Positions 45,800 to 55,761 of a stretch of 64,000 nt of DNA are shown here, one piece after another (the first letter of the stretch is position 1; every line of letters begins with the position of its first letter). The notes under the pieces were generated by a model. It saw only the letters and a program-made list of their open reading frames with translations. It did no database searches and had not been told where the DNA came from. The translations under genes were made by a program, and so were the position numbers. This DNA comes from Catenovulum maritimum (GTDB lineage: Bacteria > Pseudomonadota > Gammaproteobacteria > Enterobacterales > Alteromonadaceae), in NCBI RefSeq assembly GCF_001050375.1, contig NZ_KQ130482.1, positions 512,954-576,953 on the forward strand, written 5' to 3'.

Positions 45800-46876
45800 A
45801 TGAAATATTTTCTCATTTTATTATTTATAACCCCTATTTATGTTTTAGCTAAACCGCTAAATGTTTGGTATTTGTCTGCCGGTAGTACAGGGTATTGGGG
45901 TAAAACATTAATTCCTATGCCAGGTGTCGCTAAACAGCTAGATATAAATTTATCTATATTTACCAATAATGAATACCAACAGGACTATCATAGAAACCTA
46001 GAAACTCTGCTGACTAAGTATGAGAAACCTGATTGGATAATCTGGACTCAACGTCGGATTAAACCTACATTAATTTTAGACACTTTAGAAAAGCATAAGA
46101 TTAATTCTATTGATGTGACATCTGGTTTTAAAGACTTTCAACTTAATGAAGTCGGACATCCGCAGCAACGCTACAAGCATTGGAAAGCTCAAGTTTTAAC
46201 GGATGAATTTGATGGTGGTAAGCGGGTGGCTGTGGAATTGATGAAGTTAGTTAAATCAGAGCGCTCAATTCAAGATGTAAAACTCGCGGCAATAGCTGGT
46301 ACACGTACTACTGATGCGGCAGTGAAAACTGTTAATGGTTTAACTTCAGAGTTTCAAGTGATACGAAAAGAGCGATTATTACAAATTGTGTTTGCAACTT
46401 GGAATAGAAATACTGCTAATCGATTAACTGAAAAATTATACAAACGTTATCCAAGGATTGACGCTTTCTGGTCCGCTAGCCCATTGATCGCTTTAGGTGT
46501 AAATGATCATTTGGACACTATGAATTTTAGCGATAAGGAACGCCCTTTTGTCGGTAATGTGGGTTGGGCAGATGAATCCGCCAAAGCAATTGAAGAAGGT
46601 AAAATTGCTTTTAGCTTAATAGGTAATAATCTAAACCCTGTTTGGGCGCTGATATTAATCAAAGATATGTCACAAGGGATTCAGATTCCAGCTCCACATC
46701 GAAATAATAAATTTAGTCTGCCATACTTACTGGTTAACAAAGCTAATCTAGAAAAAATAAAACCCTTGATGGCAAAAGAATTTTGGTACACAGCTAATAT
46801 TAAGCAGTACTCAAGATTTTATAACTCAGAGTTAAAAACATATAACTTTGATCCAGCTTTGCTGATAGCGGATTGA
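45800..46876 (+). CDS. Periplasmic sugar-binding-type protein next to a chemoreceptor
   Basis: A 358-residue exported protein (signal to about residue 17, VLAK). The fold matches type-1 periplasmic binding proteins of the sugar/LuxP/TorT kind (NVWYLSAGSTGYWGK, TDEFDGGKRVAVELMK, PFVGNVGWADESAKAIEEGK). No ABC permease or ATPase is nearby. The next gene, 142 bp on, is a methyl-accepting chemotaxis protein, so a sensing role presenting a ligand to that receptor is more likely than transport. An 8-bp inverted repeat at 46905-46931 lies in the gap but lacks a T tract. Confidence 0.75.
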   Translation: MKYFLILLFITPIYVLAKPLNVWYLSAGSTGYWGKTLIPMPGVAKQLDINLSIFTNNEYQQDYHRNLETLLTKYEKPDWIIWTQRRIKPTLILDTLEKHKINSIDVTSGFKDFQLNEVGHPQQRYKHWKAQVLTDEFDGGKRVAVELMKLVKSERSIQDVKLAAIAGTRTTDAAVKTVNGLTSEFQVIRKERLLQIVFATWNRNTANRLTEKLYKRYPRIDAFWSASPLIALGVNDHLDTMNFSDKERPFVGNVGWADESAKAIEEGKIAFSLIGNNLNPVWALILIKDMSQGIQIPAPHRNNKFSLPYLLVNKANLEKIKPLMAKEFWYTANIKQYSRFYNSELKTYNFDPALLIAD

Positions 46877-47017
46877 CTTTAAATTAAGGCTCTGTGCGCT
46901 TTAGATATTTTGTTCTTAAAGATCAAAATATGACTATCTTTATTTTATAAAAACAAACTCAATACATTTTGCTTAATTGCCAGCAAATAATATAAAAATT
47001 AATTTTATGGTTGGATT

Positions 47018-49072
47018 ATGAATTTTATAAACCAAATAAGTATCAAAACTAGAATTATTATTCTTGTGTTAATTCCGTTAGTTGTCACCCTAGTCCTTGC
47101 CTACGAGCGCTATAACAACGCCAGTGATGAAGTCAAAAACATACAAGAACTAGAAATATTACAACAATATATTAGTCATGTTTCGCCACTGATAACTGCG
47201 TTGCAGCAAGAAAGGTTATATTCGAAGTTATATATGGGGCCCGGAAAACCAGATGATCCCATTGGCATGGAATATAAGCCGCAGGTCTTGAATAGCCGAG
47301 GCCCTGTCGATAAAGCTTTAGTGAGTTATAAAAATTTTATTGCAGATAAAGAAAAAATAGAACGATTTCCAACTCTTTCTAAAGACATTGAGCTTGTGAC
47401 AAATGTGATAGATAGATTGGAATTATGTCGTTCGCTAGTTGACCAAAGACTAAAGAATGCCCTTGATCCTGAAAGCGATAATGGGAGTAAATTTTGGACT
47501 TACGCCTATCTTAATAATTTAATTGCAAGGTTAAATAACAGCACTAATCAAGTCGTGCTTTTGGCGAGCAGTAATAAAGAGTTATCTTTATTAGCTAACT
47601 CATATCAAAATGCAATTTTTGCTCAAGATGTTGTTATGAAACAGATATTAGCGATTTATGCTGCGATAACTCGAGGTATGGTGAATAACACTTTTGGCGA
47701 TATAATGCAGTATCGCACAATGGAACAAGCTTTTATTGCCAATTTAAATAATTTTTCTTCACCTGAATCTAAAGGTTTCATCAAAGATAACTTACTAACC
47801 ATAGAGTCTTACAAATTCGCACAAGAAGAATATGCGGCCATTCGAAAACATATCAATAAAAGAATGGATAAGCTTTACCCGCTTGATCGAATAGATTGGT
47901 TAAAGAAAGGAAAAGACATGAGTGAAGGCTATACCAAGGTCATTACTCATGTGCTAGATAATTTGAGTCATACTAAAGATAAGTTGATGGAAGATGCTCA
48001 AACAGCTGTGAACAATACAATTATTTCTTTGGTGGTATTGCTGGTGATACTTGTTTTAGTCTCTTCCAAAATTATTCTTAGTATCAATATGCCGTTAAAA
48101 CAGTTAATCGATGACTTGACTAAATTAGCCTCGACAAAAGACATGACTATAAGGAATCAAATCAAAGGAAAGAATGAACTGAGTTTAGTAGGTGATGCAT
48201 TTAATACATTGATTGAAGACTTTGAACAAACTTTGTCTAAAGTTCGGCAGCAAATTCTATCTATGGACAATACAACGAATAGTGTTGCCGATTCTATGAA
48301 TAAATCTATGAGTTTGATCGAGAACCAAAAAAGTGCCACGGATAATATTTCGGTTGGCATAAATGAAATGACAGCCACTATTTATGAAGTTTCAAAAATG
48401 TCGTCTTCTACGTCTGAAACAGTCAGATTAGCCCATGACCTTTCTAAAAACAGTGAAATAGATGCTAAAGCGAGCAAGTTAAGCATGGATGAATTATTTC
48501 AAGAGCTAGGAGATACTGGTACTTTGGTCTCAAATTTAAACGAAGAAGCTAGCCGTATTAGCAACATTGTCCAAGTCATCAAAGGGATTTCGGAGCAAAC
48601 TAATTTACTTGCACTTAATGCTGCTATTGAAGCCGCTAGAGCGGGAGAAATGGGACGAGGTTTCGCTGTAGTAGCCGACGAGGTGAGAGAGCTATCTAAA
48701 CGGACGCATGACTCAACAGACCAGATTCAATCACAAATTGAAAACTTAATATCGGGTGCAGCCGAGGCATCGGAAAAAATGCAGAAACTTCAAAATAAAG
48801 GGCTAGCTGCTTCTGAAAAAGTTAAAAGCAGTACAGATGCTTTTATTACAATTAATAGTGAATTAGATAAAATCTTAGATATGGCAAACCAAATAGCGGT
48901 TGCGGCAGACGAGCAAACGAATGTTGCAGACGAAATTAATGAGCGTATCCATAACATAAAAGATGAGTCGGATCAGATGTCAGATCAGGGTAGGGAAACA
49001 CTTTCTTCTACTCAAATCTTACTTAAAAATGGCTCTGACCTAAAAGATGATATTGAAGTATTCCATTTTTAG
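47018..49072 (+). CDS. Methyl-accepting chemotaxis protein with NIT-type sensor domain
   Basis: A 684-residue receptor. First membrane helix about 13-30. The periplasmic helical domain of about 300 residues resembles the NIT domain ([15 protein letters not shown] near the start). Second membrane helix about 328-350, HAMP about 350-405. The cytoplasmic signalling bundle has its tip at about 520-560 ([32 protein letters not shown]). It signals to CheA/CheW to steer flagella. The preceding binding protein is a candidate ligand-delivery partner. No C-terminal CheR-tethering pentapeptide is visible. Confidence 0.9.
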   Translation: MNFINQISIKTRIIILVLIPLVVTLVLAYERYNNASDEVKNIQELEILQQYISHVSPLITALQQERLYSKLYMGPGKPDDPIGMEYKPQVLNSRGPVDKALVSYKNFIADKEKIERFPTLSKDIELVTNVIDRLELCRSLVDQRLKNALDPESDNGSKFWTYAYLNNLIARLNNSTNQVVLLASSNKELSLLANSYQNAIFAQDVVMKQILAIYAAITRGMVNNTFGDIMQYRTMEQAFIANLNNFSSPESKGFIKDNLLTIESYKFAQEEYAAIRKHINKRMDKLYPLDRIDWLKKGKDMSEGYTKVITHVLDNLSHTKDKLMEDAQTAVNNTIISLVVLLVILVLVSSKIILSINMPLKQLIDDLTKLASTKDMTIRNQIKGKNELSLVGDAFNTLIEDFEQTLSKVRQQILSMDNTTNSVADSMNKSMSLIENQKSATDNISVGINEMTATIYEVSKMSSSTSETVRLAHDLSKNSEIDAKASKLSMDELFQELGDTGTLVSNLNEEASRISNIVQVIKGISEQTNLLALNAAIEAARAGEMGRGFAVVADEVRELSKRTHDSTDQIQSQIENLISGAAEASEKMQKLQNKGLAASEKVKSSTDAFITINSELDKILDMANQIAVAADEQTNVADEINERIHNIKDESDQMSDQGRETLSSTQILLKNGSDLKDDIEVFHF

Positions 49073-49188
49073 CTTTAACCCCCGGGAACAGCTAGATTTA
49101 GTTGAACCTTTTCAATTGATCTTTAAAGCTCAAGTTTGAGCTAATAAAAGTTAAGACCTAATGTACCAAGGAGAATTAATTGGCAAGC

Positions 49189-51579
49189 TTAGTATTTATT
49201 AATATCTATTTTTCCAATTAATTGCCAAAACGGCTCGGTATCTATGATTTCAACCATAGCAATTATGTTGTTGGCAAACATAGCAATTTTGTCTGCTTGG
49301 TGTTTATTGTATCTAGCTATGTATTTTAGCTCTTCTTCAATTGCCTCTGTGCCATTATTTTTTACTGGCATCATAGCCATGTTTAATACACTCAAACTAT
49401 TTGTGCTAAGCGCTTTTCTCATAAATTGAAGCTGCATTCTTTCATTTGTGCCTGCTCTAGCTTGTTTGGGCATATCGACTCTATTAGGCAATAAATGAAA
49501 AGCAAGTTCATCAAAGGTTACCTGTTTTGAAGTCAAAAATTTCTGAATAGAACGCAGATAAGCCGGAGTTCTTTTTTCATCATGGATTAACTGAAAAATG
49601 GAAATTTTATTCCGAATAATTGGGCTTTGTAGATTTTTTAAAAGTTCTATCTCTGGCGCCTTGGTATCCGAAACCAGTAACCGACAAAACTTAAATTGAT
49701 GCTTTCTATCTTTAAGCATACCTAAAGCACATCCGGGATACAAAGTGACATAAGCAATACATAGTGCTTTTTGTAAAATTAAAAATTTATCATACTGATC
49801 ATTGATAGACAGTTTTGCCCGGTTATTTTTGATTAAACTCAGCATGAATTGTTTAACTGAGGTTAATTGCTCTGTAACTGCTAACTCTAGATGTAAGGTT
49901 AAAGCATTAGGATTTATTCCTACAATTTTATAAAGCGCATTTTGCAGTGCGTTTCGGTCGCCAAATTGACTGAATTTTGGCGCTGTTACCTTAACCGTAT
50001 CGCCAACCGCGAGTGATGAATAAATTTGATCTAATTTAATACATAAACCATTAACTGATAGGTCAAGTAATTGAGTGTTGATAACTGAATTATTAGCTGC
50101 TGTTAACATGATATCGGTTTGATAAAAAAATCTTTGTTCTTTTCTGTCACATTTAGGTTGGATACCAAACTGATTAATACTGTGATTATTTATTTTTAAG
50201 CATAAGTAATCGTTCAATTTTGTCAGCTTTGTCTTTTCAATTGTCAGATTTTCGTTAAGCGTTAGCCCTATTTCTTGTTGCTCAAGCGGATATAGACTAA
50301 TTAATAAGTTTAAATTGAGTAAGGGTGACATAGCTTCATCAGCTGATTTAGCTTCTTTAAACCAATTTAACTTTATTTGCTTAATTTGCTCAGTGGAAAA
50401 GCTTTTTAGTCTTATTTGGAAAGTTTGTAATACGCCATTTTTTTGCACAAAGTGGATAAATGCCGCTAATAATTTTTGCTTAATGAGCGTTTCTATTGTC
50501 GCAGCAATAAAATGGAATTTACCTTGCTTTTCTATTCTGCCAACGACGAAAGCTGTATTTGTCTCAGGTGAAATATCTGGCCATATCTTATGAATAACGC
50601 TATTCAATCGACTCACATTTTTTTCATCCTGAAAAAAATCAAAATATTCATGTGTCGCATTGTTGGTTAACAGGTGACTAATTCTATGTAACTTATTTGC
50701 TTTTTGGCTGGCAAAAATAGGTAGCCACAAACTAGTATTAATTAATTTATCTTCTAATAACCTTGATTCAGCTAAGTCACTAGCATTAGTTATATCGACT
50801 TTGTAATTAGAGCGGTTGCTGAGGACATATTTATCTAAAAACATCATCCATTCATGGTTAATATCCGTAAGTTGTACACCGACTTTTTGGCTACCATCTC
50901 TATCAGGTGTTTTTGCTAAGAAAACGACTTTATAATGGCAAATTGGCTTGTCTGTAAACGCATATTGCTCAGTTAACGCTGAAAAATCGATTGAAATTAT
51001 CTCGGAATGGGCAATAGCCGCATAAGGTTTTACTCTTAGCAAACATCCGCTGCGGGATATATTTGACGTGACTGCTTCAATGACTTTGCCATTATTTAAA
51101 GTTATTTGGACTGGTTTTGCACAGTAGAGTCTTTCTTCTAATCGTCGAGTTGTTCGACCCAGCTCTGTAATGGGGACTTCAAAGCTTTTTATTTTTTGCT
51201 CGTACTGATATTGTTTTTCGTATCTTTGGTATGTGTCGCTGTTATTAACCGCTTCAAATACACCTGCCGTGTATTGATTATTGAACCTTTCTATTTCAAT
51301 TAAAAAAATTCTTTTGGATATGTCGTCAAAAAAGAACCTTTTGCCATTCCAACTAAATTCAAACACTTCATAGTTAGAGTTTCTGGAAACGTCTATGGTG
51401 CGATCAAAGGGTTTAAATAGTCTTGCAAGTTCTTGCTTAATCGCAAATTTAGTTTGGGTAGGTAAATTGACAGTCAGTAAATCAAATTCAGATTTAAAAG
51501 TATCCTTAGTATAAAAACTAATTAAGTTTTCAACTACTTGCTGAATTTTAATATCTAATTTGGTTGGCTTATTTGGCAT
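49189..51579 (-). CDS. Double PilZ-domain protein 1 (c-di-GMP effector)
   Basis: A 796-residue cytoplasmic protein. PilZ domain 1 at about 150-240 carries RLEER (RxxxR) and NISRSG (N/DxSxxG). PilZ domain 2 at about 480-575 carries RKEQR and DLSVNG. Both therefore keep the residues that bind cyclic-di-GMP. The long spaces in between have no recognised fold. A full-length paralogue of the same layout lies at 57987-60380. Such proteins couple c-di-GMP levels to motility or attachment. It converges on the chemoreceptor gene. Confidence 0.8.
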   Translation of the reverse strand: MPNKPTKLDIKIQQVVENLISFYTKDTFKSEFDLLTVNLPTQTKFAIKQELARLFKPFDRTIDVSRNSNYEVFEFSWNGKRFFFDDISKRIFLIEIERFNNQYTAGVFEAVNNSDTYQRYEKQYQYEQKIKSFEVPITELGRTTRRLEERLYCAKPVQITLNNGKVIEAVTSNISRSGCLLRVKPYAAIAHSEIISIDFSALTEQYAFTDKPICHYKVVFLAKTPDRDGSQKVGVQLTDINHEWMMFLDKYVLSNRSNYKVDITNASDLAESRLLEDKLINTSLWLPIFASQKANKLHRISHLLTNNATHEYFDFFQDEKNVSRLNSVIHKIWPDISPETNTAFVVGRIEKQGKFHFIAATIETLIKQKLLAAFIHFVQKNGVLQTFQIRLKSFSTEQIKQIKLNWFKEAKSADEAMSPLLNLNLLISLYPLEQQEIGLTLNENLTIEKTKLTKLNDYLCLKINNHSINQFGIQPKCDRKEQRFFYQTDIMLTAANNSVINTQLLDLSVNGLCIKLDQIYSSLAVGDTVKVTAPKFSQFGDRNALQNALYKIVGINPNALTLHLELAVTEQLTSVKQFMLSLIKNNRAKLSINDQYDKFLILQKALCIAYVTLYPGCALGMLKDRKHQFKFCRLLVSDTKAPEIELLKNLQSPIIRNKISIFQLIHDEKRTPAYLRSIQKFLTSKQVTFDELAFHLLPNRVDMPKQARAGTNERMQLQFMRKALSTNSLSVLNMAMMPVKNNGTEAIEEELKYIARYNKHQADKIAMFANNIIAMVEIIDTEPFWQLIGKIDINKY

Positions 51580-51658
51580 TTTTAGCTCTTGTTTTTAGAC
51601 TCCCCTGTCAAATTAACATATGTCTAACTTTGCACACTTTCAATTATAGTGCAAGCTG

Positions 51659-51928
51659 CTAGGGTCTGTTGACGTTTGCTGTACACATTTTGTTCTAATT
51701 AAACACTTTTTGATCGCGGCGCGAGGTATACAGCATAGTTATTCTATATAAATATGGAGTAATAAAGCGCAAAAAGTGTTTAAGACGAATCCGAAGGACA
51801 GATTTTGTTTGAAATTTATACTGCATTATAGCTCATTCAAGTAGCTCACTACATTTCAATCGCTATGCTTTGTCTAAATCTCAAACAAACTGCTGCAAAA
51901 TTGTACTCAAAACATCAACACACCCTAG
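51659..51928. mobile_element. MITE-like non-autonomous element with nested hairpins
   Basis: A 270-bp stretch with imperfect terminal inverted repeats of 19 bp (CTAGGGTCTGTTGACGTTT at 51659-51677, and the reverse complement of AAACATCAACACACCCTAG at 51910-51928). Inside are two further inverted repeats: a perfect 13-bp pair (51700-51712 with 51770-51782, TAAACACTTTTTG) and a 15-bp pair with one mismatch (51804-51818 with 51875-51889). No open frame. The termini share CTAG, possibly a palindromic target site. Family not identified. Confidence 0.65.
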
Positions 51929-51981
51929 ACATAGTGCCAAATTTATTATCCAGAATTCAGGTTTATTAGCGCTTTTTGTCT

Positions 51982-52206
51982 CTAGCTAATTAAACTAAGC
52001 GTTTTTGAAAGCGTTAAGCCGTTTGAAGATACTTGACCAGCTAGCTCTGCTGGATTCATTTGACTAAAAGACATGGCGATAGCTTTGGCTTGGTCGGCTG
52101 AAATGCTCGGTGTACTGTTTGAATTTGTAGCGCTAGGGTTAGTATTTACTTGAGTATTTTCGTTCTGATAAAAACTAGGGTTGATTGAGTTATTATTAAT
52201 TTGCAT
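51982..52206 (-). CDS. Small Asn/Ser-rich hypothetical protein
   Basis: The ATG at 52206 has GGAG six bases upstream and gives 74 residues; an upstream in-frame GTG at 52218 is less likely. The first half is Asn/Ser/Thr-rich and disordered. The second half (SADQAKAIAMSFSQMNPAELAGQVSSNGLTLSKTLSLI) may form a helix pair. No signal peptide. Family not recognised; a strong ribosome site supports that it is real. Confidence 0.55.
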   Translation of the reverse strand: MQINNNSINPSFYQNENTQVNTNPSATNSNSTPSISADQAKAIAMSFSQMNPAELAGQVSSNGLTLSKTLSLIS

Positions 52207-52375
52207 GTTTAGCTCCACAATTTTTTGACGCTATGTTTAATATTTATGAGTACAAGTAGCGGGTTGCAAATAGTGAGCCAAGTGACAATTTGAGATGATA
52301 TATATCTAAACGTAATTAAAAACTTTCTGTTTATTCTGCTACATTAGGGGTACAAAATAAAAAAGGTCAGTTTGT

Positions 52376-53263
52376 ATGTCGATTAATGAAGTTGCAATTG
52401 TTTGTGGTACGCATGGTAATGAAATAACGGGTTATTATTTAATGCAAAAGTGGCATCAAGACAGTTCAATTATTGAGCGTGATAGCTTTAATGTTAAAAC
52501 TTTGCATGGTAACCCAAGCGCTTATGAGCTTAATCGACGATATGTGGATAACGATTTAAACCGAAGATTTAAAACGGCTGATTTAAACAACCCCAAATTA
52601 GCAAGTTATGAAGAGAATCGAGCTAAAGTTATTAATCAACTTTTAGGGCCAAAAGAAAATCCGAAAACCGACCTCGTTATCGATTTACACACGACTACCA
52701 GTAACATGGGGCCCACCATGTTAATGCCGCAGCGTGGAGACTTCTATAATTCGCTAGCGGCTTACGTTAAAACTAAAATGCCAGAAGTGACCATCTTTTG
52801 TGATGAAGATCATAAAGACAGAAACGATCATCATTTGGTTTGTACGGTTGGTAAATATGGTGTGATTGTTGAGGTTGGGCCTGTGCCACAGTCAGTATTA
52901 AGGCATGATGTGTTTGAGCAGAGTGAGCAACTAACTCAAACAATTTTAGATTTTGCTGATTTATACAATCGCGATGCCTTACCTGAATTACCGAAAACTA
53001 TTGAAGCATTTCGTTTTCTAAAAAGCTTAACTTTACCTGTGAACGAAGCAGGGGAGAGAATCGGAATGTTACATAAAAATGTACAAGATTCTGATTTTAC
53101 AGCACTAAACCCAGGTGACCCATTATTTATGACTTTTGACGGTGAAGTGATTAATTATCAAGGTGATAAAACAGTTTACACTGCATTTGTGAATGAAGCG
53201 GCTTATTACGATAATAATTTAGCAACTTCATTAATGGAAAAGATAGAATTAAAGCTAGGTTAA
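52376..53263 (+). CDS. Aspartoacylase/succinylglutamate desuccinylase-family amidase
   Basis: A 295-residue zinc enzyme of the AspA/AstE family. Zinc ligands are H13 and E16 (GTHGNE) and H105 (DLHTTT). Substrate-side residues include HGNPSAY, NDLNRRF and VIVEVGP. Length and motifs fit aspartoacylase (N-acetylaspartate to acetate and aspartate) better than AstE, since no arginine catabolic genes are near. It is a housekeeping-type gene, apparently unrelated to its neighbours. Confidence 0.85.
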   Translation: MSINEVAIVCGTHGNEITGYYLMQKWHQDSSIIERDSFNVKTLHGNPSAYELNRRYVDNDLNRRFKTADLNNPKLASYEENRAKVINQLLGPKENPKTDLVIDLHTTTSNMGPTMLMPQRGDFYNSLAAYVKTKMPEVTIFCDEDHKDRNDHHLVCTVGKYGVIVEVGPVPQSVLRHDVFEQSEQLTQTILDFADLYNRDALPELPKTIEAFRFLKSLTLPVNEAGERIGMLHKNVQDSDFTALNPGDPLFMTFDGEVINYQGDKTVYTAFVNEAAYYDNNLATSLMEKIELKLG

Positions 53264-53294
53264 CATTAACCCAAGGTAAGAAATTAGCTAATTC

Positions 53295-53951
53295 TTATTC
53301 AAAATTGGCAGGGCAATAGTAACTCACCTGCTTATTGGTAGTTGGGTGAGTAAAACTTAGCGACATTGCATGTAAGCAAAGTCGACTTCGCATATTTAAT
53401 ACTCTGTCATTGGCATAAAAATTATCGCCTAAGATAGTGTGACCGATAGATAATAGATGAACTCTGAGTTGATGTGTTCGTCCTGTTACCGGTTTTAACT
53501 CTATCAGTGAAGATGTAGATGAGGTTTGCAGCACTCTATAATGCGTTACTGCTTCTTTACCAAACTCTTGATCTACCTTTTGTAAGGGAACATTCTGTTT
53601 ATCTGCTATTAAAGCTAACTTTATACTGCCTTCTAATTGTTTAGGTGTACCATCTACTTCGGCTAGGTAAACTTTACGGGTTTGCCTTGCTTCAAATTGT
53701 TTTTTTAAGTGACTCTCTGCTTGCTTATTTTTTGCAAAAACCATCACCCCAGACGTTTCACAATCTAATCTATGAACTAATATTGCTTGGCCAAATTCCT
53801 GTTGTAATCGACTTACTGCGCAGTCTTTGGTTTCTGGCGCTATACCAGGGTTCGACAGTAATCCAGAAGGTTTATTGATGACGATGATATCGTCATCTTG
53901 ATGGAGTATCTGAATTGGGCTGAGAGGCGGGTGGTAGTTAAATTTTTTCAC
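53295..53951 (-). CDS. RluA-family RNA pseudouridine synthase
   Basis: A 218-residue enzyme beginning at a GTG (no ATG is available before the conserved part). The catalytic motif HRLDCETSG (D63) and GRTHQLRVHL are intact. There is no S4 RNA-binding domain, as in RluA/TruC-type members. It isomerises uridine in rRNA or tRNA; the exact target is not deducible. Convergent with the aspartoacylase gene. Confidence 0.88.
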   Translation of the reverse strand: MKKFNYHPPLSPIQILHQDDDIIVINKPSGLLSNPGIAPETKDCAVSRLQQEFGQAILVHRLDCETSGVMVFAKNKQAESHLKKQFEARQTRKVYLAEVDGTPKQLEGSIKLALIADKQNVPLQKVDQEFGKEAVTHYRVLQTSSTSSLIELKPVTGRTHQLRVHLLSIGHTILGDNFYANDRVLNMRSRLCLHAMSLSFTHPTTNKQVSYYCPANFE

Positions 53952-54051
53952 AAATATATAGGCTTAATGAGCAGGTTAAAATCATTGTATCAAGTTATCG
54001 GACTCGACTAAAACCTAATTTGGAACCAAGCCTAATATGCGGTGCAGTTAA

Positions 54052-54081
54052 TCAAGGTACCTAATCTGCTAGGTACCTTGA
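54052..54081 (-). terminator. Perfect 12-bp hairpin behind pdsO
   Basis: TCAAGGTACCTA (54052-54063) and TAGGTACCTTGA (54070-54081) form a perfect stem with a 6-base loop, 30 bp after the pdsO stop. There is no T tract on either side, so it may be a weak terminator, an mRNA-end stabiliser or a protein-binding palindrome. Confidence 0.5.
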
Positions 54082-54111
54082 ATGCATCCTTTGTATCTCG
54101 GGCACTAGCTT

Positions 54112-54870
54112 CTAATTTTTAACTAACTGTTGATGATGTTTAGAAAGAGAAACTGTGACCCGACGTTGAAAAAAATTGCTTTCCAAATCATCGCTCACTT
54201 GTGACATTTCACCATAAGATTGTATTTTAATCCGTTTTTCAGCTATACCTAAATCGGTCAGCAATTTGCCTACCGCTAGAGTTCTCTCATGCGATAATTG
54301 TTGGTTGTATTTAGCACCACCTCTTTGATCTGAATAGCCAGCTAAATCTACTTTCAAGTCGGGTATCGCATGCAAAAGCCTACTGATACCGACGAGTTGC
54401 TGGCGATATTCAGTATTTATGTCTTTTGAGCCTGTTTTAAATTGAATTTGAAAGTCGAGACTTTTACCATTTGAAAACGGTGCTTCGAGCAAGTCGATTT
54501 GTTGTGAGACTTGTCTTAATTCAATTTGTTGTTGTCTTTGCTGCTTGTTTAATGAATCACTTAAATTTTTATTATCCAGCTGTAAACTTAAAATTTGGTT
54601 TGACTGGTATTTGTTATTATTCGTTAGCAATTCTATAGTGTCTTGATTGCGCTCACTGGTGCCAATTAAGCCACCAAATAATGCGCCAACAATTGCACCG
54701 GCAGGGCCTGCTACCACAGCGCCAACCCCCGCTCCCGATGCTAAGCCTACATTTTGTGGGTCTTCAAATTTCTGTTCCAGTTTTTCTAAAAAGCTGGTTT
54801 CGGCACTTACTTGGGTGTTAATACTTGTTACTAATAAAGTCGCTAAAACTGTTTTTGAAATAATTTTCAT
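54112..54870 (-). CDS. pdsO: Sortase-associated OmpA-like protein PdsO
   Basis: The ATG at 54870 (252 residues, AAGGTG upstream) is preferred over a GTG at 54879. Signal peptide to about residue 23. A glycine-zipper-like segment (GLASGAGVGAVVAGPAGAIVGALFGGLIG) is followed by a coiled-coil stretch (residues about 78-120). An OmpA-type peptidoglycan-binding domain occupies about 130-245 (DLAGYSDQRGGAKYNQQLSHERT). This layout and the divergent PdsR/PdsS genes match the proteobacterial dedicated sortase system. The sortase itself and its target protein are not in the flanks seen here. Confidence 0.82.
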   Translation of the reverse strand: MKIISKTVLATLLVTSINTQVSAETSFLEKLEQKFEDPQNVGLASGAGVGAVVAGPAGAIVGALFGGLIGTSERNQDTIELLTNNNKYQSNQILSLQLDNKNLSDSLNKQQRQQQIELRQVSQQIDLLEAPFSNGKSLDFQIQFKTGSKDINTEYRQQLVGISRLLHAIPDLKVDLAGYSDQRGGAKYNQQLSHERTLAVGKLLTDLGIAEKRIKIQSYGEMSQVSDDLESNFFQRRVTVSLSKHHQQLVKN

Positions 54871-55065
54871 TTTATTCACCTTAATGTTGTTTGGTTGAAA
54901 CTATTAAAGCGAAACAATTTGGCTATTTGCGGGTTGAATAATGGCAATTCAAAACTCAATTGTGGCAGAAATCTAGCAATTTACCTTGTGAGCTTGTTTG
55001 GCAAATTTTGTCGGGTATATTGTTAGTTAAGTTAATAAGTTATGTATTTTGAAAGTGAACAATGT

Positions 55066-55761
55066 ATGAATAGACATATTGCGATAATCGAAGATGAAGT
55101 TGCCATTCGTGAAAACTATACGGATGTGTTTAAAAGACAAGGTTATCGTGTCGATGCTTATTCTAATCGTCCGCTAGCTGAGATCGGCCTAGCAAAAAAT
55201 TTACCTCAACTCGCCATAATTGATATAGGTTTAGAAGACGAATATGACGGTGGTTTAACCCTTTGCCAATGGTTAAGACAGCTGTCGCCAGAAATCGCAA
55301 TTATCTTTTTAACGGCAAGAGATTCAGATATTGATATTGTGACTGGTCTAAGGTTAGGCGCGGACGATTACTTGAGTAAAACGATTAGTTTACCTCACTT
55401 ATCAGCTCGAATTGCGGCACTATTCAGACGGTTAGAAGCCAATCAGCAACCAGATCATAAGCAGCAAGTTATTAATTTAAATGAACTTCAAATCGATTTG
55501 AATCGAATGTTAGTCACATGGCAGCAGCAAATGGTGGAAATCACGGTTACTGAATTTTGGATGTTACATTGTTTAGTACAGAACCCTGGTCATGTGAAAA
55601 GTCGTGATGCATTAATGGAAGATTCTAATATGGTGGTAGATGATGCCACTATCACATCTCATATCAAAAGAATCCGTAAAAAATTTCAGCAAATAGACGC
55701 AAATTTTAATCAGATAGAAACCGTATACGGTATGGGTTACAGATGGAAAGCCCAAGCATAA
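55066..55761 (+). CDS. pdsR: Proteobacterial dedicated sortase system response regulator PdsR
   Basis: A 232-residue response regulator; ATG 55066 is chosen over 55042 because the receiver core begins directly after it. Receiver domain about 3-120 with acidic pocket E9-D10-E11, phospho-acceptor D53 (AIIDIG), T in FLTARD and lysine in LSKTIS. OmpR-type winged helix about 140-230 (TSHIKRIRKKF, VYGMGYRW). Its stop codon overlaps the start of the kinase gene (TAATG), so the pair is translated together. It is divergent from pdsO, which it probably controls. Confidence 0.88.
   Translation: MNRHIAIIEDEVAIRENYTDVFKRQGYRVDAYSNRPLAEIGLAKNLPQLAIIDIGLEDEYDGGLTLCQWLRQLSPEIAIIFLTARDSDIDIVTGLRLGADDYLSKTISLPHLSARIAALFRRLEANQQPDHKQQVINLNELQIDLNRMLVTWQQQMVEITVTEFWMLHCLVQNPGHVKSRDALMEDSNMVVDDATITSHIKRIRKKFQQIDANFNQIETVYGMGYRWKAQA

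Noticed and set aside
46905-46931. 8-bp inverted repeat between the binding protein and chemoreceptor genes as terminator
   Set aside because: All-AT-rich stem with no T tract; too weak to call.
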